The notes under the pieces: generated by a model
What the model was told of the DNA's origin: nothing
What the model saw: only the letters and a program-made list of their open reading frames with translations
Database searches by the model: none
In this document: piece after piece, positions 1 through 6,579 of the stretch
Position numbering within the stretch: the stretch's first letter is position 1
Layout: each line of letters begins with the position of its first letter
Assembly (NCBI GenBank): GCA_947171615.1
Contig: CAMVYG010000117.1
Span: forward strand, 1 to 6,891
Direction of reading: 5' to 3'
DNA: 6,891 nt
From: an uncultured Clostridia bacterium
GTDB taxonomy: Bacteria; Bacillota; Clostridia; Oscillospirales; Acutalibacteraceae
Made by a program: the position numbers and the translations under genes

Positions 1-392
1 GCATTATGGTGGATAAGAATATTTCCATTTCCAATTTGATCTATTTTATGAAAACCATGCTTTCCGAGGTGTTCGAGCGGGACGTAAAGGTGCGGCTGCG
101 CCCCGGCTTTTTCCCCTTTGTGGAGCCGGGCTTTGAGCTGGATATCAACTGCCTGATCTGCGGTGGAGAGGGCTGCTCCACCTGCCATCATTCCGGCTGG
201 GTAGAGCTGTGTCCCTGCGGTATGATCCACCCCAATGTACTGAAGGAGGGCGGCATTGACCCGGAGGAATATACCGGCTTCGCCTTCGGTCTGGGGCTTA
301 CCAGGCTTGTGATGATGAAATACGGCGTGAAGGATATCCGGGATCTGAACAGCGGCAACCTCAAGGCGCTGTCCCAGTTCCGGCATGAATGA
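1..392 (+). CDS. pheS: Phenylalanyl-tRNA synthetase alpha subunit, C-terminal part (5' end outside window)
   Basis: PheS carries the class II catalytic core that activates phenylalanine and loads it onto tRNA-Phe as part of the cytoplasmic alpha2-beta2 enzyme. About 129 C-terminal residues are present; the frame is open to the left edge, so the ATG at 6 is internal. Visible family signatures are MVDKNIS near the edge, the [18 protein letters not shown] strand (here [12 protein letters not shown]), [22 protein letters not shown] and the class II motif 3 (GLGLTRL, with its conserved arginine). An insertion of four cysteines spaced C-x2-C-x4-C-x2-C (codons at 150, 159, 174 and 183) precedes the Trp-Val-Glu-Leu strand and resembles a small zinc-binding knuckle. 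I recall similar cysteine-bearing PheS proteins in Clostridia, but zinc binding is inference. The stop lies 40 bp before pheT, the usual pheST arrangement. Identification is very secure. Confidence 0.97.
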   Translation, partial: IMVDKNISISNLIYFMKTMLSEVFERDVKVRLRPGFFPFVEPGFELDINCLICGGEGCSTCHHSGWVELCPCGMIHPNVLKEGGIDPEEYTGFAFGLGLTRLVMMKYGVKDIRDLNSGNLKALSQFRHE

Positions 393-432
393 GAAAGTAC
401 CCGGAGAAACAGGAAAGGAAGGCTGAAAACCA

Positions 433-2799
433 ATGCTTATTTCAATGAATTGGATCGGAGATTTTGTAGATCTTTCCGGCTTGGACCTGGAAGCGCTGAT
501 CCATCGTTTTACTCTTTCCACCGCCGAGGTGGAGGAAGTGTTCCACATGGGAGAAAACCTGCGGGACGTAGTGGCGGGAAAGATTTTGACGGTGGAAAAC
601 CACCCGGATTCCCAAAAGCTCCATCTGCTTACGGTAGACGGCGGCGACAAGGTGTACAATGTAGTTTGCGGCGCGCCCAATGTGCGGGCGGGTATGATCG
701 TGCCCTTCGTCAAGGAAGGGGGCATGGTAGGCGGCGTGGAGATCGGCTGCGCAAAGCTTGCCGGATATGAATCTCACGGTATGTGCTGCTCGGAGCATGA
801 GCTGGGGGTTTCCGCCGACCATTCCGGCCTGTGGGAGCTGCCGGAGGACACTCCCGTGGGAACCGATATGACCGAGCTTTACGCCATTCGGGATATTGTG
901 TTTGAGGTGGATAACAAGTCCCTTACAAACCGTCCGGATCTGTGGGGCCATTACGGCATTGCCCGGGAATTCGCGGCGCTGACCGGCCGGGAGTTAAAGC
1001 CCCTGGAAACCGTGGAGCTTTCCCAGTTTGATGGGCTCGACCCCATTTCCATCGATGTGCAGGACAAGGAGCTCTGCTTCCGGTATTCCGGCCTGAAGGT
1101 GCGGAACATCACAAAGAAGGTAAGCCCGGTGAATATGCGGATCCGCCTGTTCTACTGCGGCAGCCGGGCCATCAATCTGCTGGCGGACCTCACAAACTAC
1201 CTGATGCTGGAAATGGGCCAGCCCATGCACGCCTTCGACTGCGCCAAGGTGGACTGTATCGAGGTGAAGCGCTTCTCTGAACCCTTTGTGTTCCAGACCC
1301 TGGACGGTGCGGAGCGCTCCATTGATGAAAATACCCTGATGATCTGCTCCAAGGGGCAGCCGGTAGCAGTGGCGGGAGTCATGGGCGGCCTGGCCTCTGA
1401 GATCGAGGACGATACCGACAGCCTGCTGCTGGAATCCGCCACCTTTGACGGGGTCAGTGTGCGCAGGGCTTCTACCCGGCTGGGTCTGCGGACAGACGCT
1501 TCCATGCGGTATGAAAAAACACTGGATCCTGAAATGACCGTGCCGGCTATTGCCCGGTTTGTGAAGCTGCTGTTGGACATCGATCCCCAGGCACAGGTGA
1601 TCTCCCGCCTGACAGACGTTTATGTGAAGCGCTATCCTAAGATCTCCCTGCAATTCGATAAGCGCTATGTAGACCGGTATACCGGCATTGAAATTTCCGA
1701 TGAACAGGTGCTTTCCACCCTGCGTTCTCTGGGCTTTGAGGCTGACTATGACGGCGCGGAATTCCAGGTGACGGTACCCTCCTGGCGGGCCACCAAGGAT
1801 GTAACTATCAAGGCGGATATCATCGAGGAGATCACCCGAATTTACGGCTATGATAATTTTGAGATTGCCACTACCCTGAGTCCGCTTTATCCCAGAAAAA
1901 AGAGCGCGGCAAATAAATCCGACAATTTTGCAAAGGATATTCTGGTAGAACGGTACGGTTTGCATGAAGTGCATTCCTATATCTGGTTCGACGCGAAAAA
2001 ATGCCGGGAGCTGGGAATCGGGCTGGAAGAAAATGTGAAGCTTTTAAGCCCGCAGTCTCCTGACCATGAGACCCTGCGCACCAACATGGGGCCGACGCTG
2101 CTTTCCTTTGTGCAGGAAAACCGCTCTTTTGCGGCGGAATTCGGCATGTTTGAGATCGGCCGGGTATGCGAGGGCAGGAAAGAAAGCGGTGAATGCGCAG
2201 AGCGCAAGGCCCTGGGCATCGTGCTTTACAGCAGGACCCAAAGCGAAAAAGAGCTGTATTTCCGCCTGCTGGAAATCGTGAAAACCCTGGGCAGGGAGAT
2301 CAAGCGGACAGAGCTTTCTCTTGCGAACCGGGAGCCCCTTCACGCCTGGCAGCACCCCAGAAACACGGCGGAAATTTCCTGCGGTGGAGAAAGCCTGGGA
2401 TGGCTCTGCACAGTGCACCCCTCCGTACTTTCCAATTTGGACCGGAAGGCGGCGGTGGTTTGCGCTCAGTTGGATATGGATACTTTTGCCGCACTGAATG
2501 GAAAGGATCTGGAATATCGGGAACCTTCCCGGTTCCCCGGCATCGATTTTGACCTGTCCCTCCTGGTGCCTGATGGGCTGAAATATGCGGATCTGTCCCC
2601 GGCCTGGGCCGGGATCGATCCTTCCCTGCTGACCGGCGTATCCCTGATCGATTCCTTCTCTCAAAACGGGAAAAAGAGCCTGACCCTGCGGTTTGCCTTC
2701 TCCTCCCAGGAAAAGACGCTTTCCAAGGAAGAAGTACAGCCTGTGGTGGACGGCATTGTGGAAAAACTGGGCAAAGCAGGGGCCACCCTTCGTTCCTGA
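433..2799 (+). CDS. pheT: Phenylalanyl-tRNA synthetase beta subunit
   Basis: PheT partners PheS; it binds tRNA-Phe and hydrolyses mischarged Tyr-tRNA-Phe. At 788 residues it has the normal bacterial length and full domain order: N-terminal strand (MNWIGDFVDL), OB-fold tRNA-binding domain about 40-150 (NHPDSQKLHLLTVD, VVCGAPNVRAG), B3/B4 editing domain about 210-370 (LADLTNYLMLEMGQPMHAFD, VAVAGVMGG, ESATFDGVSVRRAS), B5 about 400-476 (ending DIIEEITRIYGYDNF), a catalytically inactive class II-like core about 480-690, and an FDX-ACB anticodon-binding domain from about 696 (REPSRFPGIDFDLSLLV). The ATG at 433 is chosen because AAGGAAGG at 415-422 lies 10 nt upstream; an in-frame ATG at 445 is less well placed. 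No frameshift or missing domain is seen. Co-transcription with pheS is expected. No T-box is visible, but it would lie upstream of pheS, outside the window. Confidence 0.98.
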   Translation: MLISMNWIGDFVDLSGLDLEALIHRFTLSTAEVEEVFHMGENLRDVVAGKILTVENHPDSQKLHLLTVDGGDKVYNVVCGAPNVRAGMIVPFVKEGGMVGGVEIGCAKLAGYESHGMCCSEHELGVSADHSGLWELPEDTPVGTDMTELYAIRDIVFEVDNKSLTNRPDLWGHYGIAREFAALTGRELKPLETVELSQFDGLDPISIDVQDKELCFRYSGLKVRNITKKVSPVNMRIRLFYCGSRAINLLADLTNYLMLEMGQPMHAFDCAKVDCIEVKRFSEPFVFQTLDGAERSIDENTLMICSKGQPVAVAGVMGGLASEIEDDTDSLLLESATFDGVSVRRASTRLGLRTDASMRYEKTLDPEMTVPAIARFVKLLLDIDPQAQVISRLTDVYVKRYPKISLQFDKRYVDRYTGIEISDEQVLSTLRSLGFEADYDGAEFQVTVPSWRATKDVTIKADIIEEITRIYGYDNFEIATTLSPLYPRKKSAANKSDNFAKDILVERYGLHEVHSYIWFDAKKCRELGIGLEENVKLLSPQSPDHETLRTNMGPTLLSFVQENRSFAAEFGMFEIGRVCEGRKESGECAERKALGIVLYSRTQSEKELYFRLLEIVKTLGREIKRTELSLANREPLHAWQHPRNTAEISCGGESLGWLCTVHPSVLSNLDRKAAVVCAQLDMDTFAALNGKDLEYREPSRFPGIDFDLSLLVPDGLKYADLSPAWAGIDPSLLTGVSLIDSFSQNGKKSLTLRFAFSSQEKTLSKEEVQPVVDGIVEKLGKAGATLRS

Positions 2800-2854
2800 A
2801 AACCGGCGGCAGTCTTCCGAAAAAAGATTTTCACAAAAAGCAGGCCGGAAAACC

Positions 2855-2883
2855 TTGCAATTCCTGAAAATATCCTGTATGAT
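2855..2883 (+). promoter_or_regulatory. Predicted sigma-A promoter for ireB and the following gene
   Basis: TTGCAA (2855-2860, 4 of 6 to consensus) and TATGAT (2878-2883, 5 of 6) are separated by exactly 17 bp, placing transcription start near 2890, shortly before the ireB ribosome-binding site. The 113-bp gap after pheT shows no hairpin followed by a T-run, so read-through from pheST is also possible; this promoter would let ireB be expressed independently of phenylalanine control. Found by eye only. Confidence 0.55.
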
Positions 2884-2912
2884 AAAAGATACACGAAAGG
2901 TAGGTGTTCCAC

Positions 2913-3173
2913 ATGGCGGAGGATTTTTCCAGAAATAATACCATCACCTTTTCCATGGAAGAGGTGCGGGAAGCAGACATGAAGCGTATTCTGCTTACGG
3001 TGTACGATGCGCTGAAAGAGAAGGGGTATAACCCCATCAGTCAGATCGTGGGATATCTGCTGAGCGAGGACCCCACCTATATCACCACCCACAATAACGC
3101 CCGCAGCCTGGTGCGCCGGATCGACCGGGATGAGCTTTTGAAGGCGATGGTTCGTTCCTATCTGGGTGAGTGA
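2913..3173 (+). CDS. ireB: IreB-family regulatory phosphoprotein (UPF0297/DUF965)
   Basis: IreB is a small cytoplasmic protein. In Enterococcus faecalis it is phosphorylated by the PASTA kinase IreK and negatively controls cephalosporin resistance; its Bacillus relative is YrzL. This copy has 86 residues, normal for the family, and carries the core signatures [24 protein letters not shown], an Ala-Arg-x-Leu-Val-Arg-Arg stretch, and a C-terminal [13 protein letters not shown]. The threonines of the NNTITF segment (residues 10 and 12) lie where the family's phosphorylated threonines occur; that these are modified here is inference. The ATG at 2913 is preferred because AAAGGTAGG (2896-2904) sits 8 nt upstream; a GTG at 2904 in the same frame falls inside that site. 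In many Firmicutes the gene lies between alaS and ruvX; here it follows pheT and precedes an unassigned gene. Its presence implies a PrkC/IreK-type kinase elsewhere in the genome. Confidence 0.93.
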   Translation: MAEDFSRNNTITFSMEEVREADMKRILLTVYDALKEKGYNPISQIVGYLLSEDPTYITTHNNARSLVRRIDRDELLKAMVRSYLGE

Positions 3174-3207
3174 CGGGGAATCTGATGAAGGAAAGCGCGG
3201 TGATTTT

Positions 3208-3525
3208 TTGAGCGAGCAGAAAGCGGCGCCGAAGGCAAAGCAGGAAAAGAGCAGCTTCCCCACCTATAAGGGAAAGCCCCTGGTGCGCTCCGGCGATACC
3301 ATTTATTATGGGAGCATGAAGGATAAATACGTCATTAAGATCGATGTAAAAACCAAGAAAAAGGTGGGCGATCTTGAGGTAGCCGATAAGGTTACGGTAC
3401 AGCTGATGTATACCGATCCTGAAATCCGCACCAGAAAGCAGATCGTAAAGACCAGTGAAAAGAACGGCCTGTATCTGGCCCTGGATATTGCCGAGGCCTG
3501 GCTGACCAGAGCCCTGGCAGAGTAA
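3208..3525 (+). CDS. Conserved-looking small protein of unknown function
   Basis: I cannot assign a function. From a TTG at 3208 the product has 105 residues. The first 15 or so are charged and low-complexity (Ala-Pro-Lys-Ala-Lys-Gln-Glu-Lys), then a compact domain follows, probably mostly beta: FPTYKGKPLVRSGDTIYYG, KYVIKIDVKTKK, a VADKVTVQLMYTD strand, and an amphipathic C-terminal helix (LYLALDIAEAWLTRALAE). There is no signal peptide, membrane segment, cysteine or recognisable catalytic motif, so it is probably cytoplasmic. The TTG start is chosen because GAAGGAAAG lies about 13 nt upstream; a GTG at 3166 would overlap the ireB stop and add 14 acidic residues with a poorer site. It follows ireB by 34 bp and is the last gene before a strong terminator, so it is very likely co-transcribed with ireB. 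I have a weak memory of similar hypothetical proteins in Ruminococcaceae. Start confidence is moderate; coding status is high. Confidence 0.82.
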   Translation: MSEQKAAPKAKQEKSSFPTYKGKPLVRSGDTIYYGSMKDKYVIKIDVKTKKKVGDLEVADKVTVQLMYTDPEIRTRKQIVKTSEKNGLYLALDIAEAWLTRALAE

Positions 3526-3532
3526 AAAGCAT

Positions 3533-3578
3533 AAAAAGCAGGAGAGAGCTTCGTGAGAAGTTCTTTCCTGCTTTTTTT
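3533..3578 (+). terminator. Strong Rho-independent terminator, probably bidirectional
   Basis: A 20-bp stem (3533-3552 with 3557-3576) closes on a GTGA tetraloop of GNRA type and ends in a run of seven Ts (3572-3578). The plus-strand RNA has only two G-U pairs and no mismatch. It starts 7 nt after the stop at 3525 and so ends the ireB unit. The minus-strand reading also gives a hairpin followed by five Us, but the two wobbles become A-C mismatches. It lies 28 nt beyond the stop of the converging ABC operon (3605), so it probably ends that transcript too, less tightly. Confidence 0.93.
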
Positions 3579-3604
3579 GTGGCCTCAATAGAATTTAGTA
3601 TATT

Positions 3605-4375
3605 TTACCCCATCTGTTTTTGAAAAAACAGGTATTCCGGATGTCCTTCCGCTTCCACCCGGCGGGAGGAAACGCCGAATATTTTGGCGGGCAGGCCGCT
3701 GTCAAACACCTGGTCAGCGGAGCCGCAGGTCAGCAGACTGCCGTTTTCCAAAAGGGCGACCCTGTCGCTGTAGGAAAAGGCAAGGGGCAGATCATGAAGC
3801 ACCATGAGAATGGTCTTTCCCAAGTCTCTGATTTGCCGGATCAGCTCCAGGGTCTCGTATTTCTGGCCGATATCCAGGTAGGTGGTGGGCTCGTCCAGAA
3901 ATAGAACTTCCGCATCCTGGGCTAAAGTCATGGCTAAATAGACGCGCTGCCGCTCTCCGCCGGAAAGCTCTGTCAGCTCCTTTTTCAAAAGATTTGAAAC
4001 GCCGGTTTGCTCTATAGCAAGCTCTATTGCTTTACGGTCTTTTGCCGTGAGACTGCGGCCGAAGGAGAGATGGGGGTATCTGCCATGGGCAATGAATCTG
4101 TCCGTCCGAATGGCGGGAACATCCCGTACCTGAGGTAGAAAAGCTGCCAGTTTGGCAAATTCCCTGCGCCCATACTCTGCCTGATTTCTTCCGTGAAACA
4201 GGATCTCTCCGTCAGATAGAGGCAAAAGCCCGCAGGCAGCCCGAAGCAGGGTGGTTTTTCCGCAGCCGTTTGGGCCGATAAGGGAAAGGATCTCCCCGCG
4301 GTTTATTGTGAAGCTGATGCCGTGCAAAATCTCCCGGGGGCCGTACCCAGTTCGCACATTGGAAAATTTTATCAT
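3605..4375 (-). CDS. ABC importer ATP-binding protein, iron-complex/cobalamin type (FecE/FhuC-like)
   Basis: This is the cytoplasmic ATPase that powers the importer encoded with it. The 256 residues show every expected motif: Walker A GPNGCGKTT (34-42), Q-loop LPQ (Gln82), signature LSGGERQR (137-144), Walker B VLFLDEP (157-163), the D-loop after TTYLD, and the switch histidine in VLHDL (His194). The RYPHLSFGRSL segment and the TYLDI stretch are typical of the FecE/FhuC/BtuD branch. The ATG shares an ATGA overlap with the permease stop (4372-4375), and AAAGGGGG in the end of the permease gene lies 9 nt upstream, so coupled translation is likely. Length and motifs are intact. It is last in the operon; a terminator hairpin follows 28 nt beyond the stop. 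Substrate cannot be told from the ATPase. Confidence 0.96.
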   Translation of the reverse strand: MIKFSNVRTGYGPREILHGISFTINRGEILSLIGPNGCGKTTLLRAACGLLPLSDGEILFHGRNQAEYGRREFAKLAAFLPQVRDVPAIRTDRFIAHGRYPHLSFGRSLTAKDRKAIELAIEQTGVSNLLKKELTELSGGERQRVYLAMTLAQDAEVLFLDEPTTYLDIGQKYETLELIRQIRDLGKTILMVLHDLPLAFSYSDRVALLENGSLLTCGSADQVFDSGLPAKIFGVSSRRVEAEGHPEYLFFQKQMG

Positions 4376-5412
4376 TGTACCCCGCCCCCTTTCTTTCCGG
4401 AGCGGACGTTCTTTGTTTGAAAAGCGTAGCCCCGCTTGCGGCCATGGAGCAGAAGAAACAGGAAGAAGGGGCCGCCCAGCAGGGAAAGAAGGATCCCTAC
4501 CGGAATTTCATAAGGGGCAAACAGCACCCGGCTGAGAAGGTCGCAAAGGGTGACAAAGCCCGCCCCCAAAAGGCAGCTGGCCGCGCACAGTACCCGGTGG
4601 GAGGCGCCGAAAAGCTTACGGGCAATGTGGGGAACAATGAGCCCTACAAAGCTGAGAAGTCCGGAAAAGCTTACCGCGCAGCCGGCCAACACACAGGCGG
4701 TAAGGATCAGCCCGAAGCGCACCTGCTTTACAGGAAGTCCCAGGCTGTAGGCGGTTTCTTCCCCAAGGCACAGCACGTCGGTGGGCCGGGCCAGCAGCAG
4801 CGCCACCGGCAGCGCCGCCAGGATCAGTGCCCAGGCCGGGGTAATATCCCGAAGGGAAACGCCGGAAAATCCGCCGATCAGAAAGGTGCTGCCGTTATAC
4901 AGGGTGTCCGGAAAAAAAGTTTTGATGGTGTTGATCCCGGCAGTGAAGATACTGCTGACTGCCACACCTGCTAAAAGGATGGTAAGCTTTCCCGCCCCTG
5001 CGGAGGCGGCAATGGCGTAAATGATCAGGGTGGCAAGGAGCGCCCCCAAAAAAGCTCCCAATGGGACAGCCCAGCGAAGCCCGGGCAAAACAGCCATGGA
5101 GAGGAAGGTGAAAAGCCCCGCTCCGGCGTTGACGCCGATCACATTGGGCGCAGCCAGGGGATTGCCCAGGGCCGCCTGGATCAGCACACCGCTGACCGCC
5201 AGCGCCGCGCCGGAAAGCAGGGAAGCACAGACCCGGGGCAGGCGCACATATAGGAGAATGCGGGTCTCCGGGGAAGAAACATCGCCCCGCAGCAGCTTTC
5301 CAAGACTTTGAAAAAAGGGTAAAGAAGAAGAACCCAGGCTCAGCCCCAAAAGGGCGCAGAGCAGGGTGAAAAGTCCGGCAAGTATCAGCTTTTTCCAGGT
5401 GTTATTTTTCAT
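4372..5412 (-). CDS. FecCD-family ABC permease, iron-complex/cobalamin type
   Basis: This is the membrane channel of the importer; FecCD-family subunits have about ten helices and act as a dimer. The product has 346 residues, the usual length, with hydrophobic segments throughout. Family signatures are RLPRVCASLLSGAALAVSG (about 57-75), the QAALGNPLAAPNVIGVNAGAG loop (79-99), GEETAYSLGLPV (218-228) and SFVGLIVPHIARKLFGASHR (254-273), the region that contacts the ATPase. The start at 5412 (MKNNTWKKLIL) is chosen because it gives a Lys-rich N-terminus before the first helix; the frame runs open to 5511, but that extra part is antisense-like and polar. This start overlaps the 3' end of the binding-protein gene by 11 bp and has no clear Shine-Dalgarno of its own, pointing to translational coupling. 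Only one permease gene is present, so a homodimer is inferred. Confidence 0.95.
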   Translation of the reverse strand: MKNNTWKKLILAGLFTLLCALLGLSLGSSSLPFFQSLGKLLRGDVSSPETRILLYVRLPRVCASLLSGAALAVSGVLIQAALGNPLAAPNVIGVNAGAGLFTFLSMAVLPGLRWAVPLGAFLGALLATLIIYAIAASAGAGKLTILLAGVAVSSIFTAGINTIKTFFPDTLYNGSTFLIGGFSGVSLRDITPAWALILAALPVALLLARPTDVLCLGEETAYSLGLPVKQVRFGLILTACVLAGCAVSFSGLLSFVGLIVPHIARKLFGASHRVLCAASCLLGAGFVTLCDLLSRVLFAPYEIPVGILLSLLGGPFFLFLLLHGRKRGYAFQTKNVRSGKKGGGVQ

Positions 5413-6385
5413 AGTCAATGTCAGGGTAGAGGGTATCGGCGAGGTATGCGTAGCTTTCTCCCCAGCGGGCATTGGGCTTATAGTGGAACAGCTCTTTGGG
5501 CAGCACCACATACCGGCCCTCTTTTACGGCGGAAAGCCCCTGCCAGGCGGGATTTTCCGCAATCAGGGAATTTAGATAGTCCAGGGCCTTTTTTTCACTG
5601 CCCATGGTGGTGACAAAAATGAACTCCGGGTCTGCTTCGATCACTTCCTCCAGGCTCAGGTCTTCCAGCATGGAAGGGTGGTCGCTGGCAATGTTATGGC
5701 AGCCCAGCTCTTTGAGGATAGCTCCGGCCAGTTCTTCCTCCGCCTTGGCCTTAATGCCGGAGGAGAAGGCCCGGATCAGCAGGACAGAAGGCGGTGGGTC
5801 AGTTTCCGTCTGCTGTTTCTGAACGGCGGCGGTGACGGATTCAATCAAAGCCCCGGGCTGCTCCACCGTTTCCAGATATAAATCCTCCCGCCCGGTCAAA
5901 GCGCAGAACTGTTCCATCATGAAGGCGTAATCCTCAAAGGTATCTACCCGGAAATAGGCGCAGGCAAGTCCGGCGGCTTCCAGCACGTCCCGAATATCAT
6001 TGTGTGCGGCAATATCGGCGGAAAGGATCACAAGCTCCGGGTTCAGCGCAATGATCTTTTCGGTGTTGGGCTCTTTTACAGTGCCTACAATGGCGGCGTC
6101 TCCCACATTCAGCCCCCGTTCTTCCACCGCGTCCTCGGTGGTTCCCACAAGGCTTCCCCCGGCGGAGAGCCAGGCGTCGGCATAGGAACCGTACAGGCAT
6201 ACTGTTTTGGGACTGGGGGGTATTTCCAGAGTATCGCCGTTGGAATCGGTCAGCGAAATGGCGGAAGCTTCCGGTACAGAGCTGATGAAAGAGCTTCCCT
6301 CCACATCGGAGGAGAGAGCTTCTCCGGCGGAACACCCTCCCAGAAGCAGACAAAGCGCAAGCAGAAAAGCAGCGGTTCTTTTCAT
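5402..6385 (-). CDS. Lipoprotein solute-binding protein of an iron-complex/cobalamin-type ABC importer
   Basis: This is the extracellular, lipid-anchored receptor that hands ligand to the permease (TroA/BtuF-like class III fold). From ATG 6385 it has 327 residues: signal peptide KRTAAFLLALCLLL, lipobox Leu-Gly-Gly-Cys with lipidated Cys18, a Ser/Glu-rich linker to about 45, N-lobe with TVCLYGSYADAWLSAGG and GTVKEPNTEKIIALNPELVIL (about 61-121), a connecting helix, and C-lobe with DLSLEEVIEADPEFIFV (about 242-258) and LFHYKPNARWGESY (299-312). The start is fixed by AAAGGA at 6395-6400, 9 nt upstream, and by the signal peptide; an ATG at 6403 has no site, and the open frame to 6628 crosses the predicted promoter. 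Ligand could be ferric siderophore, haem, cobalamin or another chelate. First gene of the operon. Confidence 0.94.
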   Translation of the reverse strand: MKRTAAFLLALCLLLGGCSAGEALSSDVEGSSFISSVPEASAISLTDSNGDTLEIPPSPKTVCLYGSYADAWLSAGGSLVGTTEDAVEERGLNVGDAAIVGTVKEPNTEKIIALNPELVILSADIAAHNDIRDVLEAAGLACAYFRVDTFEDYAFMMEQFCALTGREDLYLETVEQPGALIESVTAAVQKQQTETDPPPSVLLIRAFSSGIKAKAEEELAGAILKELGCHNIASDHPSMLEDLSLEEVIEADPEFIFVTTMGSEKKALDYLNSLIAENPAWQGLSAVKEGRYVVLPKELFHYKPNARWGESYAYLADTLYPDIDYEK

Positions 6386-6408
6386 AAAACGGATTCCTTT
6401 CATTATTA

Positions 6409-6462
6409 GGGGTTGTTTGAAAAATTTATTTTTCAAACTTTCTTTATTTTCAAACAAGCCCC
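6409..6462 (-). promoter_or_regulatory. Importer leader: two mutually exclusive hairpins
   Basis: In the minus-strand RNA, an outer stem pairs 6447-6462 with 6409-6423: four G-C pairs, then 11 mostly A-U pairs, with one bulged C at 6458. A nested alternative pairs 6428-6438 with 6415-6425, an 11-bp perfect palindrome with 2 nt between the arms. The segment 6415-6423 is shared, so only one can form. The structure ends 8 nt before the ribosome-binding site of the binding-protein gene (6395-6400). There is no U-run after either stem, so classic termination is unlikely; an effect on translation or RNA stability is possible but inferred. Confidence 0.5.
6415..6442 (-). repeat. 28-nt palindromic element, copy 1 (importer leader)
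   Basis: Read on the minus strand, GAAA is followed by arms GTTTGAAAAAT and ATTTTTCAAAC separated by AA. Copy 2 at 6715-6742 on the plus strand differs at one base (AG in the centre). The two copies are inverted relative to each other but share the same sense relative to the two predicted divergent transcripts. A further half-site, TTTTCAAAC, lies at 6447-6455. Confidence 0.8.
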
Positions 6463-6466
6463 AGGC

Positions 6467-6490
6467 CACAGAAAAAGTTTTTTCCGTGTG
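6467..6490 (-). promoter_or_regulatory. Small hairpin in the importer leader
   Basis: CACA (6467-6470) pairs with TGTG (6487-6490), and GAAAAA (6471-6476) with TTTTTC (6479-6484), leaving a 2-nt bulge (6485-6486) and a very tight loop. It lies just 5' of the alternating hairpins in the minus-strand leader. It is A-U rich and of uncertain stability. Confidence 0.35.
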
Positions 6491-6492
6491 AA

Positions 6493-6529
6493 TGACCGAT
6501 CTTTGCTGACCGATACTTCGTATAGTCAG
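6493..6529. promoter_or_regulatory. Operator-like palindrome and direct repeats over the importer promoter
   Basis: TGACCGAT occurs twice (6493-6500 and 6507-6514), 14 bp apart start to start. The second copy forms half of an imperfect palindrome, 6506-6529: CTGAC, CG, ATAC, TTC, GTAT, A, GTCAG. It covers the predicted transcription start (about 6521) and touches the -10 box (6528-6533). This position is typical of a repressor site, or the 5' end of the RNA could fold as a hairpin. The sequence does not match the usual Fur inverted repeat, so no regulator is named. Confidence 0.45.
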
Positions 6530-6556
6530 TATAGTATAAAAAGGGAAAAAGAGCAA
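6528..6556 (-). promoter_or_regulatory. Predicted sigma-A promoter of the ABC importer operon
   Basis: On the minus strand, TTGCTC (6556-6551, 3 of 6 to consensus) is followed after 17 bp by TATACT (6533-6528, 5 of 6). The spacer holds T-runs and a second overlapping TATACT at 6538-6533. Transcription would begin near 6521, giving a leader of about 136 nt before ATG 6385. The weak -35 fits a regulated promoter. Found by eye only. Confidence 0.55.
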
Positions 6557-6579
6557 TCTGGAAAGGAGAAGTTTTTTGT

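Noticed and set aside
994..1974. Long minus-strand frame of 326 codons inside pheT
   Set aside because: It is antisense to an intact, fully recognisable pheT and its His/Gln/Gly-rich product resembles no family; the same applies to the minus frames at 442-951, 1197-1580 and 2044-2664.
2800..2912. Terminator after pheT
   Set aside because: CCGGC and GCCGG can pair across about 35 nt, but there is no compact stem and no T-run.
3166..3207. GTG start at 3166 for the 105-residue protein
   Set aside because: It adds an acidic tail unlike the rest and overlaps ireB; the TTG at 3208 has a better-placed purine-rich site. Not fully excluded.
3614..3631. Perfect 18-bp palindrome CTGTTTTT/AAAAACAG at the end of the ATPase gene
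   Set aside because: It encodes ordinary C-terminal residues (FFQKQ) and lacks a T-run; the real terminator lies further on. Probably incidental.
5413..5511. 33-residue N-terminal extension of the permease
   Set aside because: It lies wholly within the binding-protein coding region, is polar and Cys/Pro-rich, and the ATG at 5412 gives the normal family length.
6386..6530. Cobalamin or other known riboswitch in the importer leader
   Set aside because: No B12-box or other conserved core that I can recognise is present; the leader is short and dominated by A-U stems.
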